DNA of 64,000 nt, taken from Chlorella sorokiniana (Eukaryota > Chlorophyta > Trebouxiophyceae > Chlorellales > Chlorellaceae). Within the stretch, counting starts at the first letter, position 1, and each line of letters begins with the position of its first letter. The stretch is taken from assembly GCA_025917655.1 (NCBI GenBank), contig CP084615.1, positions 868,001 through 932,000 on the forward strand. Reading direction: 5' to 3'. The translations under genes were made by a program, and so were the position numbers. The notes under the pieces were generated by a model. That model did no database searches, was not told where the DNA came from, and saw nothing but the letters and a program-made list of their open reading frames with translations. Below are positions 55,854 to 64,000 of the stretch, one piece after another.

Positions 55854-58800
55854 CGTGCTGCCTTGTGCCGGGGAGAAAGTGCCGCCATGAGCGGCAGCTG
55901 GTGCCGCCGGAGGGGGCTATGGACATGTTGTGGAAGCGTGAGCTGGTGCTGCTGCAGTGGCTTCATCACCGAGGCAGTCGGCAAGCCCAGCACAGGGACG
56001 CCGTAGGATGCCGTTGCAAAAAAGGTCCACGCAGTGCTGGGGAACGAGGCCGAGTGCTTTGGGCATCTGTTGAGAGGGAGGTGAGTGGCCACAAGATCTC
56101 AGCCACAAGCCACGGCGGATCCTTTCCGTGCAATCAGCCGGCTGTTGTGTGCAAGGCGTTCAGGCCATACCTGGGGCGGGTTGCGTGTGTCCAGGGAAAG
56201 CAGGTGTCCCAGGCTGAGATTCAGGGACAGCAGAAGTGCAGCGGTATGGGGGTTCACAGAATAAAACCTGCAAGGCAGGGGATCGCAGCTGCAAGCAGTT
56301 GATCCAGGGCGGGCACCAGTGAAAGCTGCAGGCTAAGGCTGAATACATCTCTGACCTGGTTAAGAAGGCTTCAGTGTCTGAGGGTTCGTCAGGCACAGCG
56401 TAGTGAAGCCCGGGGTCTGATGCCTGCCACTTGGCCAGTGCCGCCCGCAGCGCGTGGCTCACCACTGTCGAAGTAGCGGTGACGGTGGTGGTGGCATGGC
56501 ATTGGAGATGTAGGCCGTGGGCCCGCCCCAGCGCCAGCAGGCGCTCCATTCCGCACAGCACCTGAGCCAGGAGCAATGGCGAGATGCACATGCTGGTTGT
56601 CCTGCACACGTCACAGCACAGGCGTTATCCCATGAGCTCACCTGCGCCTGGAAACCGACGCCTCCTTGGCAAATGAGCACGATGGTTGAGAAGGCGTAGC
56701 TGAGGCGCATGAGAACGGGGCCCAAGGCTGCCATGAATGCTTCCAGCTCCTGCAGGCAAGGCAGCAAAACCTCAAGTTTTCTTGTAACAATGATAAGGCT
56801 CAGTCCACCCACACTCGCCAGCTTGCTTGCACTGTTGTCACAGATCACCAGGCCTACTGAAGGGGACAGAACCAGATCCACCAGGGCCAGCCGCCGCTCA
56901 ACGACCGAGCCTCCCAGCCGCTCCACAGCGAGCACAGCCTCGTACAGCTGACGGTGCGACCTGCGGCATGTCAGGGGAGCACATGGCTGCTTTACACATT
57001 GCTTTGCTTGCGGAGGGAGTTGTAGCGGCGGGACACCTGATAGGCCGACATGGGTCGCTTGAGATGATGACTGGCCAGTCAGTGGATGCACGATCGGCGG
57101 GCACCGCTGGCATGCGGGCTGCATGGAGCACGCTTGTGTTCTTGCCAGGCCCTTGACTGCCTGCTTGCTGCTGGAGAACGCCACGCGGACGATGCTGCTG
57201 CTGCTGTGCTGTCTTCTGCGGTGGCGAGCGCTTCGCACTTGGTGACAAGAGCTGTGCTGAAGGAGCCGTTTGCAGGAAGTGCAGGGGGCACATCAATCCC
57301 TGCAGCCGTGCTTGCAGGCAAGCCTGGCTGTCTGGCTCCGACGCATACACAACAACCTGCTGGAACTCGGTCAGAGGGAAATCAGGGCTCTGCGCAAGCT
57401 CGCAGCTGACCAGCAGACACGTAGAGGTCTCGCACGCCTGCTTGACTGCTGCCACAAGCTGATCTCGGTTGGCACAGCCGTTGGAGAAACGCCCATCGCG
57501 ATCAAAGTGGCACATGCGACCGGCACCGCTACCAAGCACTGGCTTGTACAGAGCGAAAAAGCTCTTGGGGTCGCCAATGATGCAGGATTTGGCCCCCTGC
57601 AAGTTGGAAAGCTTGTTACTGGGCCGGCAGGTGAAGCGCCAAAGCAAAAGGGACATGAGCAGGAAGCCATACCGGCGCCATGGTTGCGAAGCCTCCCAGC
57701 AAGCGCTGCAGAGCTACATGCTTGGGAGAGTCCTCAAGCCGCCCGTTCTCCACTTGCTGGTAAGCGCTCCTGAGCTCCCTGGCCGTGGTGACACTGTTCA
57801 GCAGGCCAGGCAGCTCGGCCTGGCTTTGTGTGAGGTAAAGGTGGGCACAGCGGATGCCGTGGTGGACCAGCGTGGCGGCTGTCTGTCGAATGACTGCAGA
57901 GACAGAGAGCATTGAGCATTCACCGCTCTTGCTATCCAGTAGCTAATTCAAGCAAGACAAAGCATGTGCTGACCTGCCATGCACGCATATGTCTTCAGCA
58001 GAGCTGCCTGCCCCGTTTTGCCTGCATGACAGGTGATATGTGTCTCAGCTTGCGGAAGCTTGCTGCATGTGCCAAACAATGATGGGGGCACCTGCCGTCT
58101 GCTCCAAAGCTTGCTGCAGCACATCCACAGATAGGAAGTCAGAGCACGCCACCTTGTGTGCAACTGCTGGCCTGACAGCAGACTGCACAAGCCGCCTCTC
58201 ATCCTCGCGCAGCAGGCAAAGTAGCTTTGAGTGGATGGATGGAAGCTCCACTGAATGCACAGAAGTGGAGGGCTGCCGCAGGTGCAGCTCCAGCGCATCT
58301 GCAGCGTCCTCTCCGCTGCTGCTGCTGGAGGCCGGCCCATGAGCGTTGGCTGGGACCCCGACCCCTCTTGCGCTGCGCTTCCTGCTGTTACCCTGGCACC
58401 ATGCAGCTGCAGAAAATAGCTCATGTCTGCACCTGCCGCGCCTCGCTTAGTGCGTTTTGCTGCCTGGGGCGCGCATTCTGCTGGCGCCTCGCTGTCAGGG
58501 TGGCAGCGCGCTTGCGCTGCTGCAGCGCTCGCCGCTCGCAGCTGGAGGTTGCCGGCCCTGCCCCGGGCATTGCTTTTCACGGCAAGCTGGAAGGGCGCCA
58601 GCAGTTGTTCCACCAGCGCAGCGCGATGCTGGGAGAGCATGTGTGAAAGATTTTCGCATGGCATGGAGGCGGGTAGCGACAGGCGCCGCATGCGCTTCAT
58701 GGCGGCAGCGAGGTCGGGTGGCCGCATAGCACACTTGTTGATGGAGAGCGACCTGCAGTTGAAATAAGCTACAATTGCACAAAGTGCGGCGAAGCATATG

Positions 58801-60320
58801 CAGGGGCTGCGCTGATGCTCTAAAAAGCCAGCATGGAGCAGCACCCACCAATCCAGGTAGAGCGCCAGATGCGCCACGCCTGCTGGTTTCGCCGCGCACT
58901 CGGATGCAATGAGCGGCAGCAGCGATATGATGGACTCCACCTCACAGCTGCTGTCTTCCAGGGCCACGTCGGGCAGCACAAGGCCGTCGTCGTCAAGCGC
59001 GAGATCCCGAGCAAGCAGCTCAGACAGGCTGAGCGGTGTGCAGCCCAGCGGCGCAAAGCAGAGGTCTGAAGCCACCACTGGCACCGGGACTGGTCGAAAC
59101 TCATCGGGAAAAGCTGCCAAGGGGGCCCCAAAGGCTGCTCTGTCATCTGCGCATGTGCAGTCTGCCGCCACCAGCACAGGAGCATCCATTCTGGGTAAGT
59201 TCCATGCTGCGCTGCCTTTCCAATCTGCATTGTCCGCTACATCGTGCAGCAGTAAGAAGCCAGGCACCTCTGAAGGTGTGGCAGCCGGCGGATGGATCGC
59301 CAGCATGCTGGGAGGTGTCACGACTGGCCTCACTGGCGGCACAGCAGCATCCGGCTGGTCGGCGCCCGACAGCTGATGCAAGCTGACAAAACTACTGACT
59401 TGCGGGGCCTCAAAGCTGCCAGTTGCCAGCTGCTCTACTTCGAGCCGCAGGCTGCAAGCTTGCTTGCCGCTGCTGCTAGGGGCCAGCATCAGCGGCACAT
59501 CAAGCAAGGTTGGGAGCGCAGCAGGGCGATCTTGCACCTGACTCATCCGGCTGTGCATCCCATCAAATATCCTCAGGCTGTGGATCGATACATCTGGCAT
59601 TTGTGCTGGCAGGGTCTGGTACTTCTGCATGCAGCAACAGGTGGCAGGGAACACGTGTCGCAGCAGGCACAATCAAAATCTGGAGCACCCACATCGCACC
59701 GCTTTGTCGACTGCTCCCAAGGGGTCGTCCACAATGTTCTCTAATACGCATTGCTGCATAATTGTGTTTGACAAGCACACCTGCGCTGGGGGCAGGGTCG
59801 GTCTTGGATTGCGGATGTGAGGCAGCAACAGCGCCTTTGCAAGCACCCACAAGCTTGCCTTGCAGCCATCATCGTTAATTTCAGGTTCATCAAGAATGGG
59901 CACATCAAGAGTGCTGTCACCCAGTTGCAAGCGCTGTTCCATCAGAGGACAGCGTGCCGCGCAGAACAGGAAAGTAGGCGCCGCTGGCGGCAGGGGCGCA
60001 GGCGTGCCGTCCGCACCCAGCAAGTGGGGGCGGGTCTGCTGCACTATGTCGTCTCCAAGGCCCTGAAGGCTGCATAGCTGTCGAAATGATGCCGTCTGGG
60101 CCCACTCTGTCTCGTCAACACTCGAGCCCTTTTTAAAGCACGCAAAGAGGGAGGGCAGGTTGCTGGCCTGACAGGGCGTCCTGACGCTGAAAGCAGGAAA
60201 TGTCAGACGTTCCTGGTGCTCCCTGATAGCCTGCTCCCAGTATGACCTGCCGGGCCTGGGCGCTGGCAGCGCCTTGCACCTGCTAGGCCCTGGGCCTCCT
60301 GGGTGCACGATCAGCACCAT
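55769..60320 (-). CDS. SHOC1: SHOC1/ZIP2-like meiotic XPF-fold protein
   Basis: Candidate member of the SHOC1/Zip2 (ZMM) family, XPF-like proteins that promote class I meiotic crossovers with PTD/SPO16. The start is ATG 60320 (MVLIVHPGGPGPSRC). A large exon near 58800-59670 carries an acidic N-terminal region and SLSINKCAMRPPDLAAAMKR follows. The central part has SCIIGDPKSFFALYKPVLGS and SCELAQSPDFPLTEFQQVVV. The XPF-like fold is suggested by RQLYEAVLAVERLGGSVVER, LALVDLVLSPSVGLVICDN and RLSYAFSTIVLICQGGVGFQ, then LCGMERLLALGRAHGLHLQC. After PSDTEAFLTR an exon at 56064-55769 reads like a helix-hairpin-helix (GVPVLGLPTASVMKPLQQ). The ERK nuclease motif of active XPF is absent, as in SHOC1. The assignment rests on remembered plant sequence patterns, so it needs a profile search. 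Confidence 0.6.
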
Positions 60321-60520
60321 TGTACAGCGAGATAGGAGCAGGAGAGCCGTAGGGAAGGCGAACTAATGCTGGAAAGGGCGGCACCACCACCACGACAGCA
60401 TGCTTTGCGCAACATGCCAGCGTTGTAAACGGATCCATACCCAGATCGTTTGACAGGTCCATGCTGCCTGAGTGTCGTCCATGGAGGGTTTACAGGCATG
60501 CAGGGTCACTTCAGGAATAG

Positions 60521-62210
60521 TTACTGCTCTGGCTGGAAGAGGGGCCAGAGCGCCAGGGTTCCATCTCGTGCCGCTGTCGCCAGCAGCATGCTCCGTGGGG
60601 CGAAGCGGATCCCCGTCACAGCAGACGTGTGGTACTGCACGCACAGGGGGAAGAGGAGCAGGTGCATTAAAGATGTAAGCTTTTGAAAGAGCATGCGGCG
60701 CTGGAGTGAAAGAGCATGCAGCGCTGGAAGGCACGCAGCCACTACATGCCTCCTGACCTTCAGCACTGCCAGCGGGCGGCCGCTGCGGTACTTGTACAGC
60801 CGCACCCGGCCGTCCCACCCCGCTGTGGCCAGCAGGCGACGGTCGGGCCGCACGACCACGTCGCCAATGCCCTTGCGCTGCAGCTCAGTGGCGTGGCGCA
60901 CGCTGATCTTTCCGGCAGCATGGTCCAGCTTGAAGGCCACCAGCTGGTGCTCGGCTGAGCCGGCCACGCCCCCGTGCAGGCAGAATCAATCGCCAGAGCC
61001 ATGACAGGGTCCCTGCACAGTTTGCGCTGCGCTAAAGGCGGCGCCAGCGGCGGGCCGCCCAGCCGCCACACCACGACGCTGCCGTCCTCGTATGCTGCTG
61101 CCAAGCAGATGCACGGCGGCGGCGCTGCTGCACCGTGTGCTGGCGTGGATGGCTGCGGCGGACAGTACAGCTGGACCGCCATGAGCATGCCCAGCTTCCG
61201 ACCAGACGCTCGTTCCACAAACACGGCCACTTGCTGCCCGCAGCTGCAGCACACCACTTCTGCAGAGCGCTCGTCCCCGCCTGGGATGGCTAGAAGGGCA
61301 GGCGGGTGTTCCTCACTGGCCTCCGCGCACGGGTGAGCAGCCCATAATGCTGCTGCAGCTGCTGCCTCCGGGTCAGCGGTCTCACTCGCAGCATGCTGCG
61401 CTTCCTGTTGCTGCTGCTCAGATCCGCCCGCTCCCTCTTGCTCCCCGCTGCCGCCTTTGCTGCATGCATCCCAGATGGCGCGGCGTCTGAGTCTTCGTCA
61501 TCAGCCAGCACCGCTGCCAGGAACTCGTCTGCCAGGGCTTGCTCTGCTGCCTGCTGGTCTTCTTGCTGTGCACTTGACACAGCAGTACCGCTGCTGCGCT
61601 GCGCCGTGCTGCCATGCGGCTCCCCCGCCAGCACTGAAAAGCGACAGAAGCTGTAGCAGTCCCGGACAAAACTGCGCAGTGGTTGCCTGCAGTGTGGATG
61701 CGGTGTGGAGGGCGGGGTGGGGGAGGGGGCGGGAGGCACATGAAGTCGTTCTTAAGACTGCAGAGAGCGATGGTCAAGGGCTGCACGGAAGTGGCAAACG
61801 TGTGCCAAGCCTGGCTCACTCTGACAAGTGCAGGCTGTCATCACAGTCCCACAGCAGTGTGGTGCCGTCGCGGCCTTGCGTGCCCAACATTTGACGGCCA
61901 CCAGTCTTGAACAAGCGCAGGCTGAGGATGCCGCCTGACAGCGGGTGTAGACGCCGGATGGCGGCAGGACGCAAATCTTCCAGGTCCCACACGCGCACCT
62001 CGCCAAGAGAGTCCCTGTGAAAAAACAGCATACCGCCTTAATTGCAGCACAAAGCAGGGCAACAGAAGCCAGACGCAGCACTGCAAGCTCCAGGCAGCCA
62101 CCGCCGCACCCCGACACCAGGAAGCGCTCGCTGCTGTCGAAATCCAGGGCCTGCACCTCTCCCCGGTGCCCTCTCAGCACGTTCTGGGGATGCGGTATAT
62201 TGCCAGACAT
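60521..62210 (-). CDS. WD40 protein, GNB1L/Asa1 (ASTRA-associated) type
   Basis: WD-repeat protein resembling GNB1L/Asa1 (plant DSE1), linked to the TTT/ASTRA complex that matures PIKK kinases. ATG 62210 gives MSGNIPHPQNVLRGHRGEVQ, then LDFDSSERFLVSG. The next exon has DSLGEVRVWDLEDLRPAAIR and GTQGRDGTTLLWDCDDSLHL, and a linker with an acidic, Lys/Arg-rich insertion (ADDEDSDAAPSG; KRERADLSSSNRKRSMLR) follows. Then come CLAAAYEDGSVVVWRLGG, LVAFKLDHAAGKISVRH and GDVVVRPDRRLLATAGWDGR with VRLYKYRSGRPLAVLK. The last exon has GIRFAPRSMLLATAARDGTL and ends ALWPLFQPEQ at TAA 60521-60523. Generic WD40 repeats are certain; the GNB1L assignment comes from overall order and the RGH...GRD...LWD pattern. 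Confidence 0.72.
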
Positions 62211-62534
62211 CGTGTTTAGACTGCTGTTGCGTTCAGCGACACTGTGTCTTGGGAGCTGCCTGGACGGGGCACGATGGGCTGCGAACCTGAGGGCAATTGA
62301 TTGCACAAAGTCGGATGGCAAAATTGTTAAGCTCAATCAATGAATGGCAGGCCCTGGGCAGGCCGCTGTTCTGCCGAATGGCTTTGCACATTGGCAACAG
62401 GTTGGCAAGCAGTTCGATAAAGACAGGCATTGCTGCACGATTGCATCAGCGCTCTAACATAGATAGGCAGTCATCGGTGACCAGCAAGGCTCGTACAAAT
62501 TAACAGCCAGACGAGACTGCCTGCTGTCGACAGC
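62211..62534. promoter_or_regulatory. Divergent upstream region of WD40 and YL1 genes
   Basis: These 324 bases lie between divergent starts of two probable chromatin-related genes. It is AT-richer than the flanks. No specific element was identified. Confidence 0.4.
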
Positions 62535-64000
62535 ATGAGTGATGGTGTGGAGGGCCTGCCTGCCGACGAGGAGGAGCTGGGGAGCGAGGTAGAACTAGGA
62601 AGCGACGAGGTGACCCCCCGAACGACAGCAGCGCTGAAAGCTCTATGCCCCTGTTACACTGACCTTCTGCTGTCGCTCTGGCAGGAAGAAGAGCGAGGTA
62701 GCAGTGCAGAGGAGGGTAGCGATGACGAGGAGGAGGAAGAGGACGATGAGGAGGAGGAGGAGGAGGAGTCGCCGTCGGCTCGGCGGCGTCCCAAGAAAAA
62801 GTCCAAGCCGTTTGTGGCGCCGCCCCCGTGCGCTGCCGCAGCGTACCACCAGGGGTGCTCGCATGGGCAACGCGGTGGCTGAGGAGGGCGATGAGGAGTT
62901 TTGGGTGCGTACCGAAGAATACGCCTCCCCTGCCAGCTGCTTGCCCGTACGTTGCCCAGCTGAGCCGCCGCCGCCCACGCACGCCCATCCTGTTCTTTGC
63001 GTCTCTTCCCGCAGAACCAAGAGTTCTTCAAGGAGGAGGAGAATGACGAGCGGTACGAAACGGAGAGCGAGCCCGAGGACCGGTATGACGCCGACTTTGA
63101 CGAATCGGTGCGCCGCCGCCCCTTGGGCCCCTGCTAGCCGGCTCGCCCCTGGTCACTGCGCCTGTATCCCGGATTGCGCAGGAACTGTGTTGGGGCCGAA
63201 ACATGATTTTAATGATTTTGTCTGATCAATGAGCGCCAGCAGAGGCGGGGCTTCACGTGCACTGCTGCGGCATTCAAGCTCTGAACTGCCACGCGTTTGC
63301 TGCATGTCGATCTTGCGGCAGGAGGAGGAGGGCGACGAGGACGCTGAGGCGGAGGAGGCGGAGAAGGCGGCAGCAGCCAAGGAACCCAAGAAGAAGGTGC
63401 TCAAGCCGCCCGGCTACAAGAAGCCGCCGCTGCCCAAGCCGCGGCCCAAGGACTCGGGTCCCACCGGCAAGGCCACGCCCGCCGCCAAGCGCTCCAGCAT
63501 CGGCCCAGAGGACTTTGCTGTGGAGCGGCGCACGGTGCGGGAGAGCACGCGGCAGAAGGTGGAGGAGGGCGAGCTCGAGCGCAAGCTCGCGGAGAAGGTT
63601 GGTGGGGGTAGGGGGTGCGGCCCGTTGGGCTTTGCTCTGTCGCACGTCCCTGCACTTGGCCCAGTCACGAACGGCTTGTGGGTGTTGAGCAACAGCCTTA
63701 CACTGCCTAAGACATGTGCCAGCACCATCTGCCTGCATGGGCGGGTCTCCCACTAGCCCTGCTGCCCTGAACGAGCCCCCCTTTCCCCCGCAGTACAAGC
63801 CGCGCCGCGCTCCGCAGCGCAGCTCCTCTTACCGCCCCTTGACCCAGGCCGAGCTGCTGGCGGAGGCAGCCAAGACGGAGATTGAGAACACGCGGTCGCT
63901 GCAGCTGCTGGTGGCCATTGAGGAGGAAACCAAGAAGAAGGCGGAGGTGCGCAAGCGGCGGTACGCGGGCCCCATGGTGCGCTGGAAGTCCCGCAGGGTG
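62535..64000 (+). CDS. SWC2: YL1/SWC2 (VPS72) SWR1-complex subunit, 3' end missing
   Basis: H2A.Z-H2B binding subunit of the SWR1 chromatin remodeller. Exons are 62535-62609, 62684-62904, 63015-63107, 63322-63597 and 63794 to the window edge. ATG 62535 starts MSDGVEGLPADEEELGSEVE. A long Glu/Asp run, basic RRRPKKKSKPF and RTTRGARMGN with GDEEFW lead to the YL1 signature NQEFFKEEENDERYETESEP and DRYDADFDES. Then come KEPKKKVLKPPGYKKPPLPK, SIGPEDFAVERRTVREST and YRPLTQAELLAEAAKTEIEN, then SLQLLVAIEEETKKK. The acidic block plus basic linker is the histone-chaperone region. The frame changes at the C run 62823-62827. The C-terminal YL1-C domain lies outside the window. Confidence 0.9.

Noticed and set aside
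1-64000. Transposons, retroelements, tRNA or rRNA genes
   Set aside because: No reverse transcriptase, integrase, transposase, long terminal repeats or RNA-gene signatures were recognised by eye on either strand. A tool search could still find short remnants.

Overview
The window looks like nuclear DNA of a chlorophyte green alga, probably Chlorella-like (Trebouxiophyceae). The base composition is very GC-rich. Almost every gene is cut by short GT-AG introns of about 60-300 bases. Several products start with plastid- or mitochondrion-type leaders, and a photosystem II subunit, a thylakoid rhodanese-like protein and a bestrophin of the thylakoid type are present. The species call is inference. 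I recognised no organelle DNA, CRISPR array, rRNA, tRNA or intact mobile element.

Layout, left to right. 84-4431 (+): 3' part of a GAF-PAS-kinase gene. 5098-8371 (-): CARM1/PRMT4-type arginine methyltransferase. 8740-10492 (+): HAD-family hydrolase. 11072-12269 (+): unknown, possibly mitochondrial protein. 12920-13892 (+): stand-alone response-regulator receiver. 14867-17957 (-): RMND1/DUF155. 18244-20787 (+): acidic Gln/RGG-rich protein. 21415-22006 (+): PsbTn-like PSII 5 kDa protein. 22265-26950 (-): COG3. 27604-28413 (-): small acidic, probably plastid protein. 28728-30932 (-): atypical SDR. 31119-33773 (+): TROL-like protein. 35450-38116 (+): KCTD-type BTB protein. 38845-40625 (-): TSR3. 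41364-45188 (+): sphingosine-1-phosphate lyase. 45860-47421 (-): secreted expansin-like double-psi beta-barrel protein with an Asp-rich tail. 48317-50543 (-): TRAM/RumA-type uracil-5-methyltransferase. 51202-53873 (-): bestrophin-like channel. 54720-60320 (-): SHOC1/ZIP2-like meiotic gene with a Gln-rich downstream part. 60521-62210 (-): GNB1L/Asa1-type WD40 protein. 62535-64000 (+): YL1/SWC2, running off the right edge.

The genes form no operon-like pathway. They are ordinary eukaryotic housekeeping, plastid and chromatin genes. Several sit head to head with short shared upstream regions: PRMT/HAD, RMND1/Gln-rich, SDR/TROL, TSR3/S1P lyase and GNB1L/YL1. The last pair is suggestive because GNB1L (TTT/ASTRA) and YL1 (SWR1) both belong to Rvb1/Rvb2-linked chromatin machinery.

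A warning on reading frames. At many places a conserved domain changes frame at a run of G or C, and adding one G or C restores the family motif. I treat these as likely sequence errors, so gene ends and exon frames below are interpretations. The points most worth a second look are this error pattern, introns whose two ends are complementary (GT/G-rich start, CA/C-rich end), the SHOC1-like gene, the secreted barrel protein with an Asp-rich tail, and the TROL-like protein with no visible FNR-binding tail.
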